Assembly (NCBI RefSeq): GCF_018282095.1
Contig: NZ_CP074129.1
Span: 1-64,000 of the forward strand
Direction of reading: 5' to 3'
From: Pseudovibrio brasiliensis
Lineage (GTDB): Bacteria > Pseudomonadota > Alphaproteobacteria > Rhizobiales > Stappiaceae
Length of the DNA stretch: 64,000 nucleotides
The notes under the pieces are model-generated. The model did no database searches and was not told where the DNA came from. It saw only the letters and a list, made by a program, of their open reading frames with translations. A program made the translations under genes and the position numbers. Positions 43,339-51,256 of the stretch are shown piece by piece. Position 1 is the stretch's first letter. Each line of letters starts with the position of its first letter.

Positions 43339-44331
43339 ATGGTGAGTTTGACAGAACGATTTAAGGCGATCTGCGCGCAAGCTGCAACGATTGATGCCAA
43401 ACCATACCTGGTGCTGGATGCATCCTGGCAGGAAGATCTCGCAAGTGAGATCAGAGCAACTGGTGAGAATGGCTGGGAACCTTTGATGGGATCACCTGCA
43501 GAGGACAAACAAGATGCGCATGCCCGGACTCCGCTGCTTGTTGATCTGACAATCCACCCAGCAGTTCTATCTCAATGGTTGGAGGAAGGGTTCCCGGAGA
43601 AACTCGGCATTATTGTCTTCTCGACAGCAGCAATCGAAGAACTTCGCACATCCCTAAAACGCTTCTTAAGTGTGATCACGCCGGAAAGTGGAAAACCGGT
43701 TTACCTGCGGTTTTATGATGCCCGTGTGCTTTATTGTTTTTTGCGACATGGCTTTCCGGAACAGTGGCAGGATTTCTTCAAGAACATTGATTTGATCGCA
43801 GCACCTTATGACTACACATCAAGCTTTGCTGTCTATCGCCTTCGCGGCGAACAACTACAGCTCGGCATTGAGACCGAAGACGGCTTAGACTATCACTGGC
43901 ACAAGCATGAAAACCAGGATCGAGCAGTCGAAAACTACCGCGCAACCTTCCCGTTCCGCGAGATCGAGCAGCGTCAATATGATGACATGATGCACTGCGC
44001 ACAAGTCAGCTTTTACCACGAGATTGAACAGTTCCTGCGCAAAGCCTTTCCTAAGGAGACCAGTGGAGTCCTACGGAAAGACTTGATTGAGTTCATAGGA
44101 GCACAAGAGAAAGTCGCAATCAATGAGGGTTTTAATGGTGAGAACTGTGCTCTCTATTGGGTTCTTATGACTATGATATGCGGAACTAAATTTTACGAGG
44201 AAGAATATATGGGGCGTTACTTATCCATCCCATGGTTTTCTCATGAAAAGCGTCTGTTGGATATTCTCGCGGCTGCCAATGGTTACGCTGAAAATCCTCA
44301 CATCCAAGAACTTACAATAGAGGTTAGCTAA
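43339..44331 (+). CDS. DUF4123-type T6SS effector adaptor
   Basis: 330 residues. DUF4123 proteins (Tap/TEC type) load a particular effector onto its VgrG-PAAR spike and are encoded between spike and effector, as here. Supporting words: YLVLDASWQEDL at the N-terminus, PVYLRFYDARVLYCFLRHG (the central conserved Arg-Phe-Asp-Arg block) and the aromatic C-terminal domain (NCALYWVLMTMICG). It ends one base before the effector start, so the pair is coupled. The family assignment is from motif and position. Confidence 0.78.
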   Translation: MVSLTERFKAICAQAATIDAKPYLVLDASWQEDLASEIRATGENGWEPLMGSPAEDKQDAHARTPLLVDLTIHPAVLSQWLEEGFPEKLGIIVFSTAAIEELRTSLKRFLSVITPESGKPVYLRFYDARVLYCFLRHGFPEQWQDFFKNIDLIAAPYDYTSSFAVYRLRGEQLQLGIETEDGLDYHWHKHENQDRAVENYRATFPFREIEQRQYDDMMHCAQVSFYHEIEQFLRKAFPKETSGVLRKDLIEFIGAQEKVAINEGFNGENCALYWVLMTMICGTKFYEEEYMGRYLSIPWFSHEKRLLDILAAANGYAENPHIQELTIEVS

Positions 44332-45180
44332 ATGGGTTGGGGAACACTAGCTAGGGAAGCAGCAAAACGAAACTCTCAACTTCTATTTGCACCACGTCCT
44401 AATTCAAAAACTGTTAAGCAGACCGAGCGGAAAGTCAAAGAACTTCTGGAGAATCTGACTAAACCAAAACGTAAAGTTGATCCACCTCCTTTAGTCTCTC
44501 CCGTCCCAAAAGGGGAAGAATCTAAGAAAACCAGGCCAAAACGCAAAGACGATAATTGTTGCGAAGGCGCAACCTTCCTGAAAAAGTGGCCATTGAAAAA
44601 TAAAAAGGCAAGTTTAGTTCCTGATATTGGTTGGTTTGATTGGAATAAAGAAATCAATGGTCAGAAAATTGACGGTCAACGCATTATATGGAACAGAGGC
44701 TTCATCTTCCAACTCGAGATTACTGAAAGTATTTGCGGCGGCTTGGAGTATAAATGCAAAGACAACTCAGGAAAAATCGGGTCAAGCTTTCAATGGGCCG
44801 ATGGATTAAATCCTGGTGTCTGCAATATGATTGAAGTTAAATATGCTCTGCATGAGACCACATATACAGCCGAGAAAGCCCTAGATAAAGAAACGACGCA
44901 TCTATTGAAGTTACATAACCAATTCAAAAGATACGCTACAATTTGCAATGATCCTCGCCGGATACCAGAACTCAAATGTTTGGCTCAAGTAGGATTAGAA
45001 GTTTATGTCAACTGGGCAACAATGGCAGAATATTACAATGAGTTACTAACAATCTATAGTATTCCTGGGCCAGCTATAGAGGTGCGTTTACCTAGAAATG
45101 AAATAAAAACTGATAGCAACTCTCGGAGGGGGCCGAATGATATTGAGCCATGGGCAGACGAAACGGGTTCAGTAATTTGA
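44332..45180 (+). CDS. Putative restriction-fold DNase effector (Tox-REase-like)
   Basis: 282 residues. The N-terminal 85 residues are Lys/Pro-rich (a likely loading linker). A C-terminal toxin domain follows. MIEVKYALHE (about 163-172) is an E-x-K-type metal-nuclease strand. The later helix-strand run (LKLHNQFKRYATICNDPRRI, GLEVYVNWATMAEYY, then PGPAIEVRLP) resembles restriction-endonuclease-fold toxin domains of the Tox-REase-5 type. Expected to cut DNA in the recipient cell. The preceding adaptor and following AT-rich gene make a typical effector locus. The fold call is by eye. Confidence 0.62.
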   Translation: MGWGTLAREAAKRNSQLLFAPRPNSKTVKQTERKVKELLENLTKPKRKVDPPPLVSPVPKGEESKKTRPKRKDDNCCEGATFLKKWPLKNKKASLVPDIGWFDWNKEINGQKIDGQRIIWNRGFIFQLEITESICGGLEYKCKDNSGKIGSSFQWADGLNPGVCNMIEVKYALHETTYTAEKALDKETTHLLKLHNQFKRYATICNDPRRIPELKCLAQVGLEVYVNWATMAEYYNELLTIYSIPGPAIEVRLPRNEIKTDSNSRRGPNDIEPWADETGSVI

Positions 45181-45200
45181 GTATTTTAAAGGGCAAATAA

Positions 45201-45764
45201 ATGAGTCAGTTATTGGAAAAATATGGCCTCGATGTTTTTGATGAACATGAGATGTACATTAATCTTCTAGTTGAACAAGAACCGATGAAGATTGACTTCA
45301 ATTTCTCTGATGTAAAGGAGTTGATCCAAAACTCTTTTATCGTGGAGAGAGAAGATCAATCTATCGTAGTTCCAAAAATTGAAGAAGATTATGAATTTAC
45401 AGTAAGATTAGACGAATTAAACCCAGAGGAATTTAGTATCATCTTGCAGAGATTTCGAAGTTACAACCCTTCAAAAGGCGAAAAATTTCTGAAAAGTATT
45501 TCGATGAACTCACATCCTAGATTAGTATCTTACTTCTTAAAATCTTTTTTAGAAAAATTCTCAAATGAGGGCCTACTATATGGGATGATAGAAGTATTTT
45601 TCTTTAAAATTGATCGAGAACTATTATCTGAAGATCTCTCTAAATTAAGTGATATTGAAATTTGTGAGCGCCTTTATTTGCCTCTTCCATCTGATCACTT
45701 ACTTTATAAGATTAATCAGGGTGGTTGGGTAGATGACGATGGAGTCATTCATCAGTATCCGTAA
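45201..45764 (+). CDS. Putative immunity protein for nuclease effector
   Basis: 187 residues, acidic, soluble and helical, and clearly more AT-rich than its neighbours, a frequent sign of separately acquired immunity genes. Words: LLEKYGLDVFDEHEMYINLL, FILKSFLEKFSNEG-like helix, and a C-terminal HLLYKINQGGWVDDDG. It starts 20 bp after the effector stop on the same strand. Neutralisation of the nuclease by direct binding is inferred from location; no family recognised. Confidence 0.6.
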   Translation: MSQLLEKYGLDVFDEHEMYINLLVEQEPMKIDFNFSDVKELIQNSFIVEREDQSIVVPKIEEDYEFTVRLDELNPEEFSIILQRFRSYNPSKGEKFLKSISMNSHPRLVSYFLKSFLEKFSNEGLLYGMIEVFFFKIDRELLSEDLSKLSDIEICERLYLPLPSDHLLYKINQGGWVDDDGVIHQYP

Positions 45765-45793
45765 AATAGAAAAGTCTTTGTATTCAAAAAGCA

Positions 45794-46303
45794 ATGAATG
45801 AACATTCAATTTCTGCTATCGAAGCATGGATAGGGTTGCACATTGAACTTGAGAGTTGGCATCTGAAGGTTGAGTTGGGTGGTGCGGAAATACACCCGCT
45901 CGAAGATGGTGCCAATCTAACTTACTTGACATTTTTGGAGAACTTCCCGGCAAAGAACTGGTCCATGATTGGAGACGGGGCAGGATGGACGCCGGTAGCT
46001 GCCATGGCTCTTTCATGGTGTGAGGGCGCAACTTGGGAAAGCGTATTAAAAGCGTGGCAATCCATTGAAAGTCTTGATCTGGAATCTGCAGTCTCAAACT
46101 TAGCTGCTCAAATGACCAACCCAAAGTTCTTGCCTGAACCTGACCTTGCGAGCGTGTTGAAGCTCGGGCAGTCTCCGGGGGGAGCCTGGGTGTTACTCTC
46201 GGCGTTAAAGCTTCATGGCAAATTGGTGCAGTATGATCAGGCACAGGTTCCTCACAGTTCGGTGCATTCGATCCTCTGGCCATTGATAAAAGAGCCGATC
46301 TGA
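45794..46303 (+). CDS. Unknown protein at end of T6SS cassette (possible second immunity gene)
   Basis: 169 residues, soluble, Trp-rich (EAWIGLHIELESWHLKVELG; NWSMIGDGAGWTPVAAMALSW; ATWESVLKAWQSIE). No signal peptide or membrane helix. It follows the putative immunity gene after 29 bp on the same strand and is the last gene before the right inverted repeat. It may be an orphan immunity gene kept from an earlier effector. GC content is higher than that of the previous gene, so the two were probably not acquired together. No family recognised. Confidence 0.5.
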   Translation: MNEHSISAIEAWIGLHIELESWHLKVELGGAEIHPLEDGANLTYLTFLENFPAKNWSMIGDGAGWTPVAAMALSWCEGATWESVLKAWQSIESLDLESAVSNLAAQMTNPKFLPEPDLASVLKLGQSPGGAWVLLSALKLHGKLVQYDQAQVPHSSVHSILWPLIKEPI

Positions 46304-46552
46304 GCAATGAGTTTTTATTGAAGCTGATCTAAGCCCGTTTAGGAAACGAAGGTTTCCCATACTGTCAGATTACACAAATATCCGCGCTGATTTTGCTGAC
46401 AAAATTTGTCTGCTTACCCTGTATGGAAATCATCGTATACCTTCAGCGAAAGCAGATGGGTTTTCAGATGAACTCCCACGATGGTTTGCCAAGCAGTCAT
46501 GGTTGTTGAAGTGGTAAAGCTAGGACAAGTCGCTGATAGAAAACCTATTTTT
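46304..46552. other. Gap before right end of T6SS cassette
   Basis: About 250 bp without a convincing gene or hairpin between the last cassette gene and the right inverted repeat. Confidence 0.5.
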
Positions 46553-46714
46553 CTATTCGCAAATAAAGTGATCCGAGACGGATGTTTGCAATCCCGTTGC
46601 AATTAAAGTGATTTCATTCGCATTTAATGTGAGTTTGGCCTCTCTGATAGTCGCAGATAATTCGAGCGAGAAATCGGGATGTTTGCAATCCGAGCTACGG
46701 ATAAGTGCAATTCA
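46553..46714 (+). repeat. Terminal inverted repeat array R6 (right end of T6SS cassette)
   Basis: Inverted partner of 37747-37918, about 85 percent identical over 160 bp. Inner words ATTCGCAAATAAAGTG, TTGCAATTAAAGTG, ATTCGCATTTAATGTG and GTCGCAGATAATTCG are spaced copies of one motif. The outer word is CGGATAAGTGCAATTCAC. With R5 it encloses all T6SS genes (about 9 kb). Confidence 0.72.
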
Positions 46715-46769
46715 CCACATTTAATACGGAAAGCCGCGTCGCGGCTTACTTCATATCTGTTCTCTAAGT

Positions 46770-46920
46770 CCCCGCTCTGCGTGGTCAAGGCAACCTGCAA
46801 GCAGGCATTCCGACCGGCTTCCTTCGCTGCGCTACGTGCAGCCGGTTCCCTTCGGTCTGCATGACCTTGACCACGCAGAACGGCCTCCCTGTGACGAGAA
46901 AAGTGAAAGCAAACCTTCCA
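46770..46920 (+). promoter_or_regulatory. Class A structured leader (copy 3)
   Basis: Perfect 15-bp basal stem TCTGCGTGGTCAAGG (46776-46790) / CCTTGACCACGCAGA (46865-46879). The sequence of this stem differs from copies 1, 2 and 4 while pairing is kept. Hairpin CCTGCAAGCAGG inside. TTGACC (46867) and TGTGAC (46890) are 17 bases apart. Ends with GACGAGAAAAGTGAAAGC about 45 bases before the coding start. Confidence 0.7.
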
Positions 46921-46958
46921 AAAGGGCAGGGGAGCTGGACACACAAACTCAAATAGGG

Positions 46959-47381
46959 ATGACCGCTATGGGCTCAACTCCTGTCCAAGAAAAGACAACC
47001 TCTATCACGCAGGCCGTGCAATCAATCTTCAAGTCTCTTGAAGTGCTTGAGGGTGATATTCGCCAAATCGTTTTGCATCACGAATATACAGCACCGCATG
47101 ATTACCATGAGGGTGAGTTTGTGATTTATGCTGCTCTTTACATCAACGGCGAAGAAGATCAGCAACCTCGTGTTGAAGGCATGATCGCTTATGCATCCAG
47201 GACGCCGGATCAACTCACCTACAAGTTCATCAGTGAAGAGAACAATCCTCGACCTCGTGAGTGTCCACTTTCGGTTTTGGAGTTCCTGACGCCGACCAAG
47301 CACCCGTGGGCCATTGCTTGGCGTGAGGAATGCCGGGACTTTCAGCTTAATCGCGAACCTTTCAAACGTATGGCGAGTTAA
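46959..47381 (+). CDS. Unknown plasmid protein under class A leader
   Basis: 140 residues from ATG 46959 (ATG 46968 is also possible). Soluble, acidic, mixed alpha/beta (AVQSIFKSLEVLEGDIRQIV; EGEFVIYAALYINGEEDQQP; a C-terminal HPWAIAWREECRDFQLNREP). No signal peptide or zinc site. It is the first gene after the structured leader, followed by a lipoprotein gene 11 bp downstream and a PP-loop gene, forming an apparent operon. I recognise no family. Confidence 0.55.
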   Translation: MTAMGSTPVQEKTTSITQAVQSIFKSLEVLEGDIRQIVLHHEYTAPHDYHEGEFVIYAALYINGEEDQQPRVEGMIAYASRTPDQLTYKFISEENNPRPRECPLSVLEFLTPTKHPWAIAWREECRDFQLNREPFKRMAS

Positions 47382-47392
47382 GGAGATCCCTC

Positions 47393-47617
47393 ATGAAGTA
47401 TCTTTCTGTATTTGCCTTCTTTCTTCTTGTCGCCTGCAGCTCAACCCATCAACCGGCCACACCGCTGGATCTGGGAGGGATGGTCAAAAAGCCACCATTG
47501 AATCAAATGTGCGGGGAAGGGGAGTTTACTCTCGAAGGATCTCGCATTGTCTGCGTCTCCGGATCTCGATCAGCTGAGCAAGCTGGACGAGGATCTGCGA
47601 CCTACACCGCGGAGTGA
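47393..47617 (+). CDS. Small putative lipoprotein
   Basis: 74 residues with an N-terminal lipoprotein signal: MKYLSVFAFFLLVAC with the lipobox Leu-Val-Ala-Cys at residues 12-15. The mature chain is short and polar (SSTHQPATPLDLGGMVKK; CGEGEFTLEGSRIVC with a possible disulfide). Good ribosome-binding site AAGGAG. Predicted to be anchored in the outer or inner membrane. Small plasmid lipoproteins are sometimes exclusion or conjugation proteins, but no family can be named. Its stop overlaps the region before the PP-loop gene. Confidence 0.62.
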   Translation: MKYLSVFAFFLLVACSSTHQPATPLDLGGMVKKPPLNQMCGEGEFTLEGSRIVCVSGSRSAEQAGRGSATYTAE

Positions 47618-47622
47618 GTTCA

Positions 47623-48456
47623 ATGGATGCATTCAAGCTACCTGAAGGCAATGTGCAAATTGCCCTCTCTGGTGGGCGTACCAGTGCCTACATGCTCTAC
47701 CAGATCTTGAAAGCAAACGGAGATCTACCCGAGCGAGTAAAGGTGCTGTTTCAGAACACCGGCAGAGAGATGCCTCAAACTCTGGACTTTGTAAAAGAGA
47801 TTGGAGAACGCTGGAGCGTCGATATCACATGGTTGGAGTATCAGTCTGCAGAGCCTTTGTTTCGCGCTGTAGACTACGCCTCTGCTTCTCGTGAAGGGGA
47901 GCCGCTTGAGGCATTAATCGCAACGCGGGCATACTTGCCCAATCAGCGGGCGCGGTACTGCACAGCTGAGCTGAAGGAGCGCACCGCAACCCGCTATCTC
48001 AAAACCCTTGGCTGGAAGAAATGGAGTTCAGCAGTTGGGATACGCGCCGATGAACCGCACCGGATCGGCAAGCCCCGCAAAGAGTGCTGGACCCAATGGA
48101 CCCCGCTTGCCGCTGCCAATGTATCCAGGAAGGACGTTGCTGCTTTCTGGAAGGGGTGCAACTTCGACCTTCAGCTCCCGAATGTTGAGGGGAACTGCTG
48201 GCTTGGGAACTGTGACGGGTGCTTCCTGAAATCGGAAGCCAACATTGCAGCGCTTACACGAGATTATCCGCAGCGTGCCAGTTGGTGGGAGCATATGGAA
48301 GCTTCAAAGCAGGGGCAGACCACCAGCAAAGAAGCTGCACAGTTTTCCGAGCGCTATTCGCGTGCGGATCTAAGAGAGTATTTGTCCCGTCAGGGCGATT
48401 GGATTTTCGGCAATGAAGCCAGCTTTTGCCAAGCTTCAGCCGGTGAGTGTTTTTAG
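47623..48456 (+). CDS. PAPS reductase-like PP-loop protein (277 aa)
   Basis: PP-loop ATP-pyrophosphatase of PAPS-reductase type. The loop is ALSGGRTSAYMLYQIL (Arg replacing the usual Lys). QNTGREMPQTLDFVKEI follows the family, and a four-Cys site NCWLGNCDGCFLKSE plus ARYCTAELK may hold zinc or Fe-S. Stand-alone versions on phages and plasmids are annotated as phosphoadenosine phosphosulfate reductases, with unknown nucleic-acid or antidefence roles. Start ATG 47623 is preferred to GTG 47614 because GGAG lies 8 bases upstream. A diverged paralogue is at 34120. Confidence 0.7.
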   Translation: MDAFKLPEGNVQIALSGGRTSAYMLYQILKANGDLPERVKVLFQNTGREMPQTLDFVKEIGERWSVDITWLEYQSAEPLFRAVDYASASREGEPLEALIATRAYLPNQRARYCTAELKERTATRYLKTLGWKKWSSAVGIRADEPHRIGKPRKECWTQWTPLAAANVSRKDVAAFWKGCNFDLQLPNVEGNCWLGNCDGCFLKSEANIAALTRDYPQRASWWEHMEASKQGQTTSKEAAQFSERYSRADLREYLSRQGDWIFGNEASFCQASAGECF

Positions 48457-48473
48457 GAAGAAAGATTGATCAA

Positions 48474-48761
48474 ATGACATACTTTAAACTTTCAATGCTA
48501 CTTGCCATCGAAACAGTGGTTGCAGCTGCTTTGATCTCAATTATCGCAGGCTACCGGCTTGGAGTAGCCATGCGCTACACACCGCAAGCCATCGCTTTGG
48601 CCTTTGTAGGATTGCTGGCCTTCCTGCAGCTGTTCTACTGGGATGAAACCATCTTTGTGTGCATTGTGATCGTGTCTGCTGTTTTGCAGGTCGAAGGGGT
48701 GGTAGTCGCGGTGCGCATGAAATCTCAGAAGGGTTCTAAGGATGAATGGGAGGAACGGTAA
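48474..48761 (+). CDS. Small three-helix membrane protein
   Basis: 95 residues from ATG 48474. Three hydrophobic helices: LLAIETVVAAALISIIAGY, IALAFVGLLAFLQLFYW and TIFVCIVIVSAVLQVEGVVVA, then a charged tail (KSQKGSKDEWEER). It directly follows the PP-loop gene and is probably in the same operon. No family recognised. Confidence 0.55.
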   Translation: MTYFKLSMLLAIETVVAAALISIIAGYRLGVAMRYTPQAIALAFVGLLAFLQLFYWDETIFVCIVIVSAVLQVEGVVVAVRMKSQKGSKDEWEER

Positions 48762-48898
48762 ACCTCAGTTCGATCCATGTTGCACAGTGACGGTTTTTGC
48801 TCCACCCGTGCTGCAGATCGTGAAAACTACCACAGCAGTAAGTGAAACTTATCACTTGGGCTTTGGTAAGGAAGACACCTTACGAGTAGATAGACAGT

Positions 48899-49147
48899 AT
48901 GAAAATCTTAGATAGAGAACGTCTTGCACAAGATGGATTTACACTAATTCGCGGCTTGCTTGATAAGCGAGTTGAAGGCGGCACCACCATGGCTTTCGAA
49001 GTTGCTGAAGCCTTGCATAATATCCCATGCGGTCACAATGACTTCACGGAAAGAATGACCGTTGAGCGGTTGTACAAGCTTGGAGATAAGTATCCAGAGC
49101 ACAAACAACTGCAAAAGCTCCTTGGTTGGATCACAACTGATCCCTGA
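48899..49147 (+). CDS. Small unknown protein
   Basis: 82 residues, soluble and charged, predicted helical (RERLAQDGFTLIRGLLDK; FERTMTVERLYKLGD-type segment near the end). No strong ribosome-binding site. The 137 bp before it have no leader structure. No family recognised; coding status is supported by good codon pattern only. Confidence 0.4.
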   Translation: MKILDRERLAQDGFTLIRGLLDKRVEGGTTMAFEVAEALHNIPCGHNDFTERMTVERLYKLGDKYPEHKQLQKLLGWITTDP

Positions 49148-49305
49148 CCTAAAGGCAAAAGGCAATTGAGTAAGGGGGCAGTTACTCAAACTGGAAGCTC
49201 TAATCAGTATCGGTTAGCTCTTGTATCGCTGGTGGGTCGCTACTGCCTTTTTCAGCCGTAGCGACGAAGCACTTGTTTCGTGAAGTGCATCAATCCCATT
49301 TCTTC

Positions 49306-49641
49306 TTATGGGAGGATGTTATCCCAGGCTCGGGCGCACCATTCCCTTCTGCTGTCTTCTTCTAAGTAGCATTCCTCAGAACCAACGCCATCTTGTGCGT
49401 TTTGCTGGCACTCAATTCTTAAACGCCTTGCAATAGCTATACACTGCCCAAAGGATACATTTCCTGACGAATCTCGGACACGTTTTAAACCTTGGGTAAA
49501 GTCCTCCAATAACTGTATCTCATCGTCGATGTTTTGCTTTGTAGTCTTATCTTCTGGTGCGTTTTCACCGTCTGCATATGAAGGGCTTGTTGTAAGAAGA
49601 AAAACGCAGATGATTGGTACAATTATCTTAATGAAATTCAT
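49306..49641 (-). CDS. Small exported protein with cysteine pairs
   Basis: 111 residues with a clear Sec signal peptide (FIKIIVPIICVFLLTTSPSYADG, cleavage likely after SYA). The mature part is acidic with four Cys (GQCIAIARRLRIEC; GSEECYLEEDSRREWC), which could form two disulfides in the periplasm. It is the only exported, leftward gene in this stretch. No family recognised. Confidence 0.55.
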   Translation of the reverse strand: MNFIKIIVPIICVFLLTTSPSYADGENAPEDKTTKQNIDDEIQLLEDFTQGLKRVRDSSGNVSFGQCIAIARRLRIECQQNAQDGVGSEECYLEEDSRREWCARAWDNILP

Positions 49642-49779
49642 TGATTACCTCCCGTTAGAACCTTTACGGATGCGGTATCAATTATAATCTCGGTTTTCAG
49701 CACTTATAGCCCCCGATAAATCAAGGAGAAAAGGCACCGTTGTCGGGCAGTTTCATAACTCACCCTGTGTCATGAAATC

Positions 49780-50047
49780 AGCTTAGGGGCTTCGCCCCAT
49801 CGCTGGAGCAAGGACTAAAGCCGCTTCGCGGTCTCCAGGCCGGTCTCCCCATCCTTCCTTAGCTTTGCTTATGCCGGCAGACCGGCACCGCAAATCTGCG
49901 TGCAGGACTCGACCTGCAGCTGCAGGTCGGCTTTCGCGCTCATGCGCTCAAGTGGGTGATACCCCTCCGGCCTTCCGATCCTTGCACCGCTCCCCCCGCT
50001 GTCTTCGACAAGAAGAAAGAAACGGACCTCAAACGGGAGCAAAACAC
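49780..50047 (+). promoter_or_regulatory. Structured leader (divergent copy 4), upstream of J-domain gene
   Basis: Series of hairpins: GGGGCTTCGCCCC, CCGCTTCGCGG and the 20-bp palindrome CGACCTGCAGCTGCAGGTCG, then the end box GACAAGAAGAAAGAAACGGACC before ATG 50048. The end box and TTCG-type hairpins link it to the other leaders, though the body differs. Confidence 0.55.
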
Positions 50048-50560
50048 ATGATTATCTCAGACGCCCTTTCAATCCTCGGTTTGTCTTCAGGTGCCAGCCA
50101 GGACGAAATCAAAGCAGCCTACAAAGACGCAGCCAAAAAATACCATCCAGATCTGGACCCAGAAGCCAGCGCTGCAGGTGACGAGATGATGAAGCTCGTA
50201 AACGCTGCTTATGATGCTCTTAAGAATGCCACCAGCACCGAAACTGAAGAGGCCACAAACAGCAACTACGGGGAAGAACTCAACACCGCATTGAACGCGA
50301 TTATCAATCTTGATGGTTTGGAGATTGAAATTTGCGGTTCGTGGATCTGGGTGAGCGGAAACACCAGGCAACACAAAGACGCCCTGAAAGCAGCCGGTTT
50401 CAAGTATGCATCCAAAAAGAAGAAGTGGAACTACCGCCCTGCAGCTTGGCGTTCTAGCAGCCGTGGCCGGTATTCAATGGACCAGATCCGCGAGCGTCAC
50501 GGCAGCGTTCGTCCATCCAAAACGCACTTTGGTTATGCATCTCTTGAGGCTGCAGCGTGA
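50048..50560 (+). CDS. J-domain protein with C-terminal plasmid domain
   Basis: 170 residues from ATG 50048. A J domain occupies residues 1-62 (ALSILGLSSGASQDEIKAAY, AAKKYHPDLDPEAS with the HPD tripeptide), which stimulates DnaK-type Hsp70 ATPase. The C-terminal part (GLEIEICGSWIWVSGNTRQH, then ALKAAGFKYASKKKKWNYRP) is a small domain also glimpsed in the DUF3560 protein at 58003 (FGFNWAPKQKLFVAPAW). This suggests recruitment of host Hsp70 to a plasmid process. The next gene overlaps its stop by GTGA. Confidence 0.78.
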   Translation: MIISDALSILGLSSGASQDEIKAAYKDAAKKYHPDLDPEASAAGDEMMKLVNAAYDALKNATSTETEEATNSNYGEELNTALNAIINLDGLEIEICGSWIWVSGNTRQHKDALKAAGFKYASKKKKWNYRPAAWRSSSRGRYSMDQIRERHGSVRPSKTHFGYASLEAAA

Positions 50561-51147
50561 CGCTTTCTGAAACAGTAATGCCAGTTGCCAAGCTGCTTTT
50601 CGAGGGAGAGGGTAAGATCCTCTCCCAAGATCACCTTGTTACCATTGAATCTCAGGTGGGAGCTTTGGTTATCAGGTTTTTTTCAAGCAAAAGACGGATA
50701 GTTGTGACGGCCAACTTGCGTCAGGATTTGGGAGATAGCCAGTACTGGCGAGACCTGAAACCGCATGCCATGCCTGATGAGAATGTTGAGTTACGGCGGA
50801 CCTTTGCGCCAGGACGATTTACAACACAAACTCAGCAAGTCCTTACTCAAATCAACCGAGATATTGTCACGCCTGCACTTCCCCGAGCCTATAAAGCTTT
50901 GGCCGAAGTCGCAGAACACGAGCAGAAGAAACGGAAGATTGCCGAGACAATAAAGCGAGCTGCGCCTATGGAGGCTGAAGTCAACACGTTTGGCAGATAC
51001 AAGCTGACAAAAGCCATTCGCAAGTTTGATCCTCAAGCCAGCGGGTCGATTGAGGTCAGGGCAGATAGCGAATATTGCGAAGTCGAGATCCGGAGCTTGT
51101 CACTTCATAAAATGGAAAAGCTTGTTGCGTTTCTCAATGAGAATTGA
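50557..51147 (+). CDS. Unknown protein coupled to J-domain gene
   Basis: 196 residues from GTG 50557 (overlapping GTGA); ATG 50578 is an alternative. Beta-rich N-terminal half (TIESQVGALVIRFFSSKRRI; VVTANLRQDLG), a charged helical linker (about 120-145, EHEQKKRKIAETIKRA), then a small C-terminal domain (GSIEVRADSEYCEVEIRSLS). No known motif. Translational coupling suggests it works with the J-domain protein. A hairpin terminator follows. Confidence 0.55.
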   Translation: MTLSETVMPVAKLLFEGEGKILSQDHLVTIESQVGALVIRFFSSKRRIVVTANLRQDLGDSQYWRDLKPHAMPDENVELRRTFAPGRFTTQTQQVLTQINRDIVTPALPRAYKALAEVAEHEQKKRKIAETIKRAAPMEAEVNTFGRYKLTKAIRKFDPQASGSIEVRADSEYCEVEIRSLSLHKMEKLVAFLNEN

Positions 51148-51154
51148 AAATGAA

Positions 51155-51177
51155 AAGGCGAGGGGAGCCCTCGCCTT
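51155..51177 (+). terminator. Hairpin terminator
   Basis: Perfect 10-bp stem AAGGCGAGGG / CCCTCGCCTT with loop GAG, followed by CTTGT. The T-run is weak, but the position after the operon is right. Confidence 0.6.
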
Positions 51178-51194
51178 CTTGTAACCTGTGAAAC

Positions 51195-51256
51195 GATTTG
51201 AGCAAGTGGCCGGTGCTCAGCGGGATCTGCGAGATCCCACATCGCACTCACTCCGT
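51195..51256 (+). promoter_or_regulatory. Truncated class B leader
   Basis: Contains the class B hairpin GGGATC / GATCCC (51222-51238) and CACATCGCACTCACTC, as at 56376 and 57688, but then breaks off into the end of the GH16 gene. It suggests that gene was inserted into or next to a leader. Confidence 0.5.

Noticed and set aside
46624-46944. Missing 5' end of topB beyond the right repeat
   Set aside because: The minus-strand translation has no topoisomerase N-terminal motif and consists of repeat R6 plus a leader read backwards.
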